Positions 56,990 through 64,000 of a DNA stretch of 64,000 bases are shown piece after piece. Positions within the stretch are counted from its first letter, which is position 1. Every line of letters starts with the position of its first letter. Origin of the DNA: Vibrio vulnificus NBRC 15645 = ATCC 27562. Its GTDB lineage: Bacteria; Pseudomonadota; Gammaproteobacteria; Enterobacterales; Vibrionaceae. The stretch lies in contig NZ_CP012881.1 in assembly GCF_002224265.1 (NCBI RefSeq), forward strand, positions 558,001 to 622,000, in the 5' to 3' direction. A program made the position numbers and the translations under genes. The notes under the pieces are model-generated. The model did no database searches. It was not told where the DNA came from and saw only the letters and a list, made by a program, of their open reading frames with translations.

Positions 56990-57865
56990 CTACTTATCAT
57001 GTAAACATTGGTAGAAATCATTCCCCATTGATAGGAGAAAATTAAAGTAGCCACCAGATTCAAGTGTCACTTCTGTCCCAATAGGGTCTAAAACACCTTT
57101 TTTCGCCGAGCTGCCTCTCATGACGCTTTCGATAACCGCTGGTGTAAATTGTGGCTCAGCAAACACACACACAACATCGCCTTTTGCTAAACGGTTACGG
57201 ATTTCAATCAACGTTTTCGCTCCAGGCTTTTTCTCTGGGCTAACCGTAAAGTGCCCAAGGTTGCTAAGTTGATACTGCTGTTCAAAGTAGCCATAAGCAT
57301 CATGGAATACATAGTAGCCGCGCTCTTTCACTCCTTGTAGCAACTTACTTAAACGCGTATCCGTTTCATCCAATCCCTGCATGAAACGCTTTAAGTTAGC
57401 TTGGTACTGTGCTTCGTGCTGCGCGTCGATTTCAATCAGACGCGCCGTTATCGCTGGAGCAACTTGTTTGACTGTGTCGATGCCCATCCAAAAATGGGGG
57501 TCATGGCTACCGTGATCATGGCCATCATGCTGATGAGCCTCTTGGTATTCACGTAACTTAAGAGAAGGGATCTCGCTGATCGTTAGCACATTGGAATGAT
57601 CTGACACCAACTTTGTCATAAAAGGCTCTAAGGATGAGCCAAACCACACTATCAGATCCGCTTGCCTTACTTTTTTCACGTCAGAAGGTTTCAAAGCGTA
57701 ATCGTGAGGCGATGCATTGGCAGCCACGAGTAACTTGGGGATCGTTACCTCTTGCGTAAGCTCATTGACGATCAGCTGTATTGGTTTAATGCTGGTTAAA
57801 ACCTCAACGGCAAGCGCTTGTAACGGCAAAAATAACGTAAAAGTACACAATAAAAAGCGAATCAT
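56990..57865 (-). CDS. znuA: High-affinity zinc uptake binding protein ZnuA
   Basis: ZnuA is the periplasmic Zn2+-binding protein of the ZnuABC importer. It has 291 residues, with signal peptide (MIRFLLCTFTLFLPLQALA), a metal-binding His in ASPHDYALKP, a His-rich loop EAHQHDGHDHGSHDPHFWMG, and GYYVFHDAYGYFEQQY with another ligand. It diverges from znuCB across a Zur box. Confidence 0.97.
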   Translation of the reverse strand: MIRFLLCTFTLFLPLQALAVEVLTSIKPIQLIVNELTQEVTIPKLLVAANASPHDYALKPSDVKKVRQADLIVWFGSSLEPFMTKLVSDHSNVLTISEIPSLKLREYQEAHQHDGHDHGSHDPHFWMGIDTVKQVAPAITARLIEIDAQHEAQYQANLKRFMQGLDETDTRLSKLLQGVKERGYYVFHDAYGYFEQQYQLSNLGHFTVSPEKKPGAKTLIEIRNRLAKGDVVCVFAEPQFTPAVIESVMRGSSAKKGVLDPIGTEVTLESGGYFNFLLSMGNDFYQCLHDK

Positions 57866-57902
57866 AATAATCCAAGTTGGTAAGTAGCGTTCATTAGGAT
57901 AA

Positions 57903-57921
57903 AATGTTACATTATAACACT
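57903..57921. promoter_or_regulatory. Zur box between znuA and znuCB
   Basis: AATGTTACATTATAACACT closely matches the Zur operator core (GTTATANTATAAC): here GTTACATTATAAC. It lies in the 81-base divergent gap, so one site can control both directions. Confidence 0.82.
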
Positions 57922-57946
57922 CACCAATTGCAAATGAGTTCTATTC

Positions 57947-58732
57947 ATGTCAGCGTTAATTAGCCTAAAGGCGCTTTCCGTCACCTTTGACGATAAGAAA
58001 GTTTTAGACAGTATTAGCTTGGATTTGCACAAAGGTAAAATCACGACACTGATCGGTCCAAATGGCGCCGGCAAGTCAACCTTAGTCAAAATCATCATCG
58101 GTTTACTCAAACCCACTTCAGGTCAAGTTCAACGTCAAGCAAAGCTCACTATCGGCTATGTTCCACAAAAGCTAAAACTCAATGACACATTGCCACTTAA
58201 TGTTATCCGTTTCCTAAATCTATCAGGAAAGTATAGCCAGCAAGAAACGATGGAAGCACTTCGACTTGTTGGTGCCGAGCACCTATATAAATACAACATG
58301 CACAAACTCTCTGGCGGTGAGACTCAACGCGTGCTGTTGGCTCGCGCGCTTTTGCAACGACCCGACTTACTTGTACTTGATGAACCCGCTCAAGGCGTCG
58401 ACATTCAAGGACAAATTGATCTCTACGATTTAATTGAAAGCATCCGCCATCGTTTTGATTGTGCCGTGTTTATGGTGTCGCATGACTTACACCTTGTTAT
58501 GGCAAAAACCGATGAAGTCATTTGCCTTCAACATCACGTTTGCTGTTCTGGCACGCCAGAAGACATTACTCAGCACCCGTCTTACATTGCATTATTTGGT
58601 AGTGCGGCAAGAGACTCATTAGCGATTTATCATCACCAACATGACCACCACCACCACGATTTAGCAGGCCAACCTGTTTCTGGTGATCCAACTCAGTGTA
58701 ACCATCATCACCATGGACATCATCATGATTGA
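57947..58732 (+). CDS. znuC: Zinc ABC transporter ATPase ZnuC
   Basis: This ABC ATPase has 261 residues. Walker A is GPNGAGKST, the signature motif [14 protein letters not shown], Walker [13 protein letters not shown], and the H-loop follows in MVSHDLH. The last ~35 residues are very His-rich ([19 protein letters not shown]), likely a zinc-binding tail. It overlaps znuB by eight bases. Confidence 0.97.
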   Translation: MSALISLKALSVTFDDKKVLDSISLDLHKGKITTLIGPNGAGKSTLVKIIIGLLKPTSGQVQRQAKLTIGYVPQKLKLNDTLPLNVIRFLNLSGKYSQQETMEALRLVGAEHLYKYNMHKLSGGETQRVLLARALLQRPDLLVLDEPAQGVDIQGQIDLYDLIESIRHRFDCAVFMVSHDLHLVMAKTDEVICLQHHVCCSGTPEDITQHPSYIALFGSAARDSLAIYHHQHDHHHHDLAGQPVSGDPTQCNHHHHGHHHD

Positions 58733-59510
58733 GTTTCTTCTTCCTTCTCTTTTAGCCGGCTTAGGAATTGCACTGATCGCGGGGCCTTTGGGATCATTTG
58801 TTGTTTGGCGCAAGATGGCCTACTTCGGCGATACCCTAGCTCATGCGTCATTAATGGGGCTGGCACTTGGCTTTCTGCTCGATGTGAACTTGTACCTTGC
58901 GCTCATTGTATGTTGCCTCGCTTTAGCGGTGATACTCGTGACACTGCAAAAACAGCAACTCGTTGCGTCGGATACACTGCTCGGCATCTTAGCTCACAGC
59001 GCATTGTCCATCGGTTTGGTCGCGGTAAGTTTTCTCGATAACGTCCGTGTGGATCTGATGAGTTACTTATTTGGTGATCTTTTGGCTGTCTCTCCACAAG
59101 ATTTGCTCTTCATATACGCAGGAGTCGCTGCGGTTGGCGCAACGTTGTATCTTTTTTGGCGTCCACTTTTGTCCACCACGGTTAATGAAGAATTGGCTGC
59201 AGTGGAAGGCACCAATATCGATTTGATTCGCTTAATTTTGATGTTGATGGTCGGTATCGTTATCGCAGTGGGGATGAAATTTGTCGGCGCACTGATTATG
59301 ACGTCTCTGCTGATCATTCCTGCAGCAGCGGCAAGGCGCTTTGCTCAGTCACCAGAGCAAATGGCCGGGTTTGCGTCTCTGATCGGTGTTCTTGCCGTCC
59401 TCGGTGGATTAACGCTCTCTTGGCATTTCGATACTCCAGCGGGTCCATCTGTGGTCATTAGCGCAACCGCTATCTTTATGCTGGCTCAACTAAAGCCACA
59501 AACAAGCTAA
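58725..59510 (+). CDS. znuB: Zinc ABC transporter permease ZnuB
   Basis: This ABC-3 family permease has 261 residues from ATG 58725, which overlaps the znuC stop; an in-frame start 42 bases upstream would run through the His tail of znuC. It has about eight hydrophobic segments, with the ATPase-coupling stretch [19 protein letters not shown] and [17 protein letters not shown]. Confidence 0.96.
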   Translation: MIEFLLPSLLAGLGIALIAGPLGSFVVWRKMAYFGDTLAHASLMGLALGFLLDVNLYLALIVCCLALAVILVTLQKQQLVASDTLLGILAHSALSIGLVAVSFLDNVRVDLMSYLFGDLLAVSPQDLLFIYAGVAAVGATLYLFWRPLLSTTVNEELAAVEGTNIDLIRLILMLMVGIVIAVGMKFVGALIMTSLLIIPAAAARRFAQSPEQMAGFASLIGVLAVLGGLTLSWHFDTPAGPSVVISATAIFMLAQLKPQTS

Positions 59511-59537
59511 AGTGGCAGAACAAGCAAACTATAATGA

Positions 59538-59566
59538 AAAAGCCGAGCATTGATTGCTCGGCTTTT
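59538..59566. terminator. Bidirectional terminator between znuB and sucD
   Basis: AAAAGCCGAGC and GCTCGGCTTTT form an 11-bp stem with a seven-base loop. Both strands are followed by T-rich sequence. Confidence 0.92.
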
Positions 59567-59591
59567 ACTTAGAGGTTGACGCTGTTGTCTA

Positions 59592-60464
59592 TTACCAACC
59601 CGTCACTTCACGAAGTGCTTGACCAATGTCAGCCAAAGACTTAACAGTTTTCACACCAGCAGATTCAAGTGCTGCAAATTTCTCGTCCGCCGTTCCTTTA
59701 CCACCAGAAATGATAGCACCAGCATGGCCCATACGTTTACCCGGAGGCGCAGTTACACCAGCGATGTAAGAAACGACTGGCTTAGTTACATTCTCTTTAA
59801 TGAACGCTGCCGCTTCTTCTTCCGCCGTACCGCCAATCTCACCGATCATCACGATCGCTTCCGTTTCTGGGTCTTCTTGGAACAATTTCAGAATATCGAT
59901 GAAGTTAGAACCTGGGATTGGGTCGCCACCGATACCAACACAAGTAGACTGACCGAAACCTTCATCCGTGGTTTGTTTAACAGCTTCGTAGGTCAAAGTA
60001 CCTGAACGTGAAACGATACCCACTTTACCCTTCTTATGGATATGACCTGGCATGATGCCGATCTTACACTCATCAGGAGTGATAACACCTGGACAGTTTG
60101 GACCAATCATACGAACGCCAGTCTGCTCCAGTTTCACTTTCACATCGATCATGTCCGTCGTAGGAATGCCTTCTGTGATGGTGACTATCAGCTGAATACC
60201 AGCATCAATTGCTTCCAAAATTGCGTCTTTACAGAAAGGGGCTGGAACGTAGATAACGGTTGCGGTTGCGCCAGTCGTTTCCACTGCTTCACGCACTGTA
60301 TTAAATACAGGAAGACCAAGATGCGTCTGACCGCCTTTGCCCGGAGAAACGCCACCAACCATTTGCGTGCCGTAAGCAAGAGCTTGCTCTGAGTGGAAAG
60401 TACCCTGACCACCTGTGAAACCTTGACAAATTACTTTGGTGTCTTTGTTAATTAATACAGACAT
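59592..60464 (-). CDS. sucD: Succinyl-CoA synthetase alpha subunit
   Basis: SucD carries the phosphohistidine of succinyl-CoA synthetase (TCA cycle). It has 290 residues. CoA-binding motif TGGQGTFHS; the active-site His lies in [15 protein letters not shown]. The start overlaps the sucC stop by one base. Confidence 0.98.
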   Translation of the reverse strand: MSVLINKDTKVICQGFTGGQGTFHSEQALAYGTQMVGGVSPGKGGQTHLGLPVFNTVREAVETTGATATVIYVPAPFCKDAILEAIDAGIQLIVTITEGIPTTDMIDVKVKLEQTGVRMIGPNCPGVITPDECKIGIMPGHIHKKGKVGIVSRSGTLTYEAVKQTTDEGFGQSTCVGIGGDPIPGSNFIDILKLFQEDPETEAIVMIGEIGGTAEEEAAAFIKENVTKPVVSYIAGVTAPPGKRMGHAGAIISGGKGTADEKFAALESAGVKTVKSLADIGQALREVTGW

Positions 60465-61630
60465 TATTTGCCCTCCGCCGCAGCAACTACTTTCTGAGCA
60501 GCATCTGTTAGTGATTCTGCTGCAATGATATCCAAACCTGACTCTGCCAGTACTTTGCGGCCAAGATCCGCGTTAGTACCTTCAAGACGTACAACAACGG
60601 GTACGCTTACACCCACTTCTTTCACTGCACCGATGATGCCTTCCGCGATCATGTCACAACGAACGATACCGCCGAAGATATTCACAAGTACTGCTTTTAC
60701 ATTGTCATCAGATAAGATGATCTTGAATGCTTCAGCAACACGTTCTTTTGTTGCGCCACCACCTACATCTAGGAAGTTTGCAGGTTTGCCACCGTGGAGG
60801 TTTACGATATCCATGGTACCCATTGCGAGGCCAGCACCGTTAACCATACAGCCAACGTTACCATCAAGTGCCACGTAGTTCAGTTCCCACTGCGCCGCAT
60901 GAGCTTCACGCTTATCTTCTTGAGAAGGATCGTGCATTTCACGCAGTTTTGGCTGACGGTAAAGCGCATTTGAGTCGATGTTGATCTTACCATCTAGACA
61001 AAGTAGGTTGCCTTCGCCGGTAATCACAAGTGGGTTGATTTCAAGAAGAGCGAGATCGTATCGAGTGAACATTTCACCCAAACCCATGAAGATTTTAACA
61101 AACTGCTTAATTTGATCGCCTTGAAGACCAAGTTTAAAAGCAAGCTCACGACCTTGATAAGCCTGAGGGCCTACCAGTGGGTCAATAGCCGCTTTGTGAA
61201 TCAGTTCAGGAGTTTCTTCTGCAACTTTTTCGATTTCCACACCGCCTTCCGTTGAGGCCATGAAAACGACTTTGCGTGTTGCACGGTCAACGACAGCACC
61301 CAAGTATAGCTCGTTAGCGATATTGGACGCTTCTTCAACCAAAATTTTTGTTACTGGCTGACCATTCGCATCTGTCTGATAAGTAACCAGATTTTTGCCA
61401 AGCCATTTTTGTGCAAACTCTTTCACGCCTTCTTTCGTATCGTGAAGCTCTACGCCGCCCGCTTTACCGCGGCCACCTGCGTGAACCTGACATTTTACAA
61501 CTTTCTTAGCGGTGCTAATGCGGCCAGCAGCTTCAAATGCTTCTTGAGGTGTATCACAAGCATAACCTTCTGGTACCGGCAAACCGAATTCTGCAAACAG
61601 CTGTTTGGCTTGGTATTCATGCAAATTCAT
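60464..61630 (-). CDS. sucC: Succinyl-CoA synthetase beta subunit
   Basis: SucC holds the ATP-grasp domain. It has 388 residues, begins [20 protein letters not shown] and contains [16 protein letters not shown] and the C-terminal [17 protein letters not shown]. It is separated from sucB by a hairpin-rich 190-base gap. Confidence 0.98.
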   Translation of the reverse strand: MNLHEYQAKQLFAEFGLPVPEGYACDTPQEAFEAAGRISTAKKVVKCQVHAGGRGKAGGVELHDTKEGVKEFAQKWLGKNLVTYQTDANGQPVTKILVEEASNIANELYLGAVVDRATRKVVFMASTEGGVEIEKVAEETPELIHKAAIDPLVGPQAYQGRELAFKLGLQGDQIKQFVKIFMGLGEMFTRYDLALLEINPLVITGEGNLLCLDGKINIDSNALYRQPKLREMHDPSQEDKREAHAAQWELNYVALDGNVGCMVNGAGLAMGTMDIVNLHGGKPANFLDVGGGATKERVAEAFKIILSDDNVKAVLVNIFGGIVRCDMIAEGIIGAVKEVGVSVPVVVRLEGTNADLGRKVLAESGLDIIAAESLTDAAQKVVAAAEGK

Positions 61631-61820
61631 TTTGATATTCCGTTTGTTCTTCCCTTAAGGGATTTATTATTTCCATAACGTCACGATTAACAGTGCGACG
61701 CCTGTAGGGTCTTCTCAAATAAACTGCTAACAGTTCAAGTGAAGGCCAGACGCTGAGCCAGTCTAGCCTTAGGGATTTTTAACGTCTAGCCATCAACGAC
61801 AACTAGACGTTTTAGCGATA
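61631..61820. other. Hairpin-rich gap between sucB and sucC
   Basis: AACGTCTAG (61781-61789) pairs with CTAGACGTT (61803-61811). A second stem, GGCCAGAC with GTCTAGCC (about 61744-61768), lies nearby. Neither is followed by a T tract on the minus strand, so they look like mRNA stability or processing elements, not terminators. Confidence 0.55.
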
Positions 61821-63032
61821 TTAAACGTCTAACAGCAGACGTGCTGGATCTTCCAGTAACTCTTTCACGGTCACTAGGAAGCCAACCGACTCACGACCAT
61901 CAATCAAGCGGTGGTCGTAAGACAGTGCTAGGTACATCATTGGCAGAATTTCAACTTTGCCATCTACCGCCATCGGACGATCTTGAATCTTATGCATACC
62001 CAAAATCGCAGATTGTGGTGGGTTGATGATTGGTGTCGACATCAACGAACCAAACACACCACCATTGGTGATGGTAAAGTTACCGCCAATTAGCTCGTCA
62101 ACGGTTAGTTTTCCGTCACGACCTTTGATGGCGAGCTCTTTGATGCCCTTTTCAACATCCGCAAAACCTAGCGTATCGCAGTCTTTTAGGACTGGAGTCA
62201 CTAGGCCACGTGGCGTAGAAACCGCCATACTGATGTCAAAATAGTTGTGGTAAACAATGTCATCACCATCGATCGATGCGTTGATTTCAGGATAACGCTT
62301 CAGTGCTTCAGTCACCGCTTTCACGTAGAAAGACATGAAGCCAAGACGAATACCATGACGCGCTTCAAACTGATCACCATACTGCTTACGAAGATCCATG
62401 ATTGGCTTCATGTTGACTTCATTAAACGTCGTCAGCATTGCAGTGCTGTTTTTCGCTTCTAGCAGACGATTAGCCACTGTTTTGCGTAGACGCGTCATCG
62501 GTACTCGTTTTTGACTACGAGCTGCAACAGGTGCTACTGGCGCAACAGCTGATTCTGCCACTGCTGGTGCCTTTTTGGCCGCTGCAAGGTGCGCTTCAAT
62601 ATCTTCACGTGTAATGCGACCACCTACACCCGTACCTTTCACTTGGTTTGCTTCTAAACCATGCTCTGCAAGGAGACGACGCACTGCTGGGCTAAGGGCA
62701 TCATTGCTCTCTTCTGATAAGCTTGCAGTATGACGCTTATCTGGAGATGGCTGTGACTCTTCTGTCGTATCAGCCGTAGGTTCACCCGCGACTGCCGCCA
62801 ATTTAATGCGACCGATCAGTTGCTTAGAAAGTACTGTTGCGCCTTCTTCTTCAACAATCGCTTCGAGAATACCCGCTTCTGAAGCCGGTACTTCTAACAC
62901 TACTTTGTCTGTTTCAATATCAACCAGCACTTCATCGCGCTCAACTCTGTCGCCTGGTTTCTTGTGCCAAGTTGCAACTGTTGCATCGGCCACTGATTCA
63001 GGTAAATCTGGAACCAGAATTTCAATAGTCAT
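61821..63032 (-). CDS. sucB: 2-oxoglutarate dehydrogenase E2 (dihydrolipoyl succinyltransferase)
   Basis: This 403-residue core subunit has an N-terminal lipoyl domain with Lys43 ([12 protein letters not shown]), an Ala/Pro-rich linker, a peripheral-subunit-binding domain ([21 protein letters not shown]) and the catalytic domain with [16 protein letters not shown]. It follows sucA by 28 bases. Confidence 0.98.
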   Translation of the reverse strand: MTIEILVPDLPESVADATVATWHKKPGDRVERDEVLVDIETDKVVLEVPASEAGILEAIVEEEGATVLSKQLIGRIKLAAVAGEPTADTTEESQPSPDKRHTASLSEESNDALSPAVRRLLAEHGLEANQVKGTGVGGRITREDIEAHLAAAKKAPAVAESAVAPVAPVAARSQKRVPMTRLRKTVANRLLEAKNSTAMLTTFNEVNMKPIMDLRKQYGDQFEARHGIRLGFMSFYVKAVTEALKRYPEINASIDGDDIVYHNYFDISMAVSTPRGLVTPVLKDCDTLGFADVEKGIKELAIKGRDGKLTVDELIGGNFTITNGGVFGSLMSTPIINPPQSAILGMHKIQDRPMAVDGKVEILPMMYLALSYDHRLIDGRESVGFLVTVKELLEDPARLLLDV

Positions 63033-63060
63033 ATCTGTTTCTTCCTTTTACTTCTAGTTC

Positions 63061-64000
63061 TTAATCCGAAGTCTTTTCGTTCACGTTTAGCGCGTCATCA
63101 ATCAGCGCTTTCTGCTGTTTCAAGTGCACCGACATATAACCAACGGCTGGAGAAGCTGATGCTGGACGACCAGCGTATTTCAACTCAGTTCCTGCCGGGA
63201 TAGCTGCTCGGAAGTTATGTTGGCTACAGTACCAAGCCCCTTGGTTTTGTGGCTCTTCCTGACACCAAACAAAATCTTCAACATTCACATAAGGTGCTAT
63301 TGCCGCTTTCACGTCATCCATCGGGAATGGATACAGCTGTTCAATACGTACAATCGCGACATCATCTTGCTCGTTATTGCGACGCTGCTCTAGAAGGTCG
63401 AAGTAGACCTTTCCTGAACAGAACACAACACGTTTCACTTTTGCCGGATCCAGTTCATCGATTTCTGGAATCGCTGGCATAAAGGTACCATTTGCCAAGT
63501 CATCGAGTGACGATGTGCATAATGGGTGACGTAGCAATGATTTAGGAGACATCACAATCAGTGGACGACGCATTGGACGCACAACTTGACGACGGATCAT
63601 GTGATAAACCTGCGCAGGGGTTGATGGCACAACCACTTGCATGTTTTGTTCAGCACACAGTTGTAGATAACGCTCAAGACGCGCAGATGAATGCTCTGGG
63701 CCTTGACCTTCATAGCCGTGAGGCAACAACATGGTTAACCCACATAGTCGAGCCCACTTCTGCTCACCCGAAGAGATGAACTGGTCAATAACCACTTGTG
63801 CGCCGTTAGCAAAGTCACCAAATTGCGCTTCCCAAAGCGTCAAGCCACTTGGCTCTGCCGTTGCGTAACCGTATTCAAAGGCAAGTACCGCTTCTTCAGA
63901 AAGAACCGAATCGAATACTTCAAAAGGACCTTGCTTATCATGAATATTGGCAAGAGGAACATAAGTACTGGCATCGTTTTGGTTGTGCAGTACAGCATGA
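63061..64000 (-). CDS. sucA: 2-oxoglutarate dehydrogenase E1, C-terminal part (5' end outside window)
   Basis: About 312 residues from the C-terminal third of the thiamin-dependent E1 subunit are visible; the frame stays open to the right edge. Stretches nearly identical to E. coli SucA are VLSEEAVLAFEYGYATAEP, MLLPHGYEGQGPEHSSAR, FVWCQEEPQNQGAWYCSQH and YAGRPASASPAVGYMSVH. Residues 63843 and below alone would suggest a false internal start. Confidence 0.98.
   Translation of the reverse strand, partial: HAVLHNQNDASTYVPLANIHDKQGPFEVFDSVLSEEAVLAFEYGYATAEPSGLTLWEAQFGDFANGAQVVIDQFISSGEQKWARLCGLTMLLPHGYEGQGPEHSSARLERYLQLCAEQNMQVVVPSTPAQVYHMIRRQVVRPMRRPLIVMSPKSLLRHPLCTSSLDDLANGTFMPAIPEIDELDPAKVKRVVFCSGKVYFDLLEQRRNNEQDDVAIVRIEQLYPFPMDDVKAAIAPYVNVEDFVWCQEEPQNQGAWYCSQHNFRAAIPAGTELKYAGRPASASPAVGYMSVHLKQQKALIDDALNVNEKTSD

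Overview
The window is a stretch of a gammaproteobacterial chromosome, almost certainly Vibrio (Vibrionaceae). Gene order, protein families and tRNA sequence all fit this, and a V. vulnificus-like species is plausible but not proven by eye. Genes are densely packed on both strands. Most of the window is core genome, with one large secondary-metabolite locus and a few lineage-specific pieces.

Region 1 (1-10045) is all on the minus strand. It holds a two-component system followed by the binding protein of a glucose-type ABC transporter (Pseudomonas GtsA-like, running off the left edge), then selO, a chemotaxis receptor, and a large secreted M6 metalloprotease with a C-terminal GlyGly-CTERM-type tail.

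Region 2 (10326-28406) is a complete aryl polyene (APE) pigment locus. Three minus-strand genes (flavin oxidoreductase with halogenase motifs, methyltransferase, small lipoprotein) diverge from an 18-gene plus-strand run: apeC to apeR with an aromatic amino-acid ammonia-lyase inserted between apeJ and apeK. Together they should make an aromatic acid starter, load it on an ACP, extend it with a type II ketosynthase/chain-length-factor pair, ketoreductase and dehydratases, then attach it to a glycolipid anchor and move it to the outer membrane. Start and stop codons overlap through much of the run, and it ends in a strong terminator followed by a tRNA-Pro(GGG).

Region 3 (28717-47246) contains a second two-component system divergent from a DUF5666 lipoprotein, a NupC-type nucleoside transporter, a LysR regulator, a lytic transglycosylase, ycgL, minCDE, and the block rnd-fadD-(hydrolase)-slp/yeaY-(hypothetical)-tsaB-yoaA, which largely matches the E. 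coli order. purU and a yecM-like gene follow.

Region 4 (47247-64000) has argS with an Arg-codon-containing short ORF overlapping a terminator-like hairpin in its leader, a 12-copy 7-bp tandem repeat after argS, a HIT protein, feoABC with a Fur-like box, and an otherwise gene-free ~780-bp interval that carries a very convincing four-hairpin small-RNA candidate (about 52950-53080). Next come a 1150-residue membrane regulator (beta-propeller, transmembrane segment, degenerate kinase-like domain, AraC domain), znuA/znuCB around a Zur box, and sucDCBA running off the right edge.

The most interesting items for follow-up are the small-RNA candidate, the halogenase-like enzyme and unusual ammonia-lyase of the APE locus, the argS leader, and the one-piece propeller/AraC regulator.
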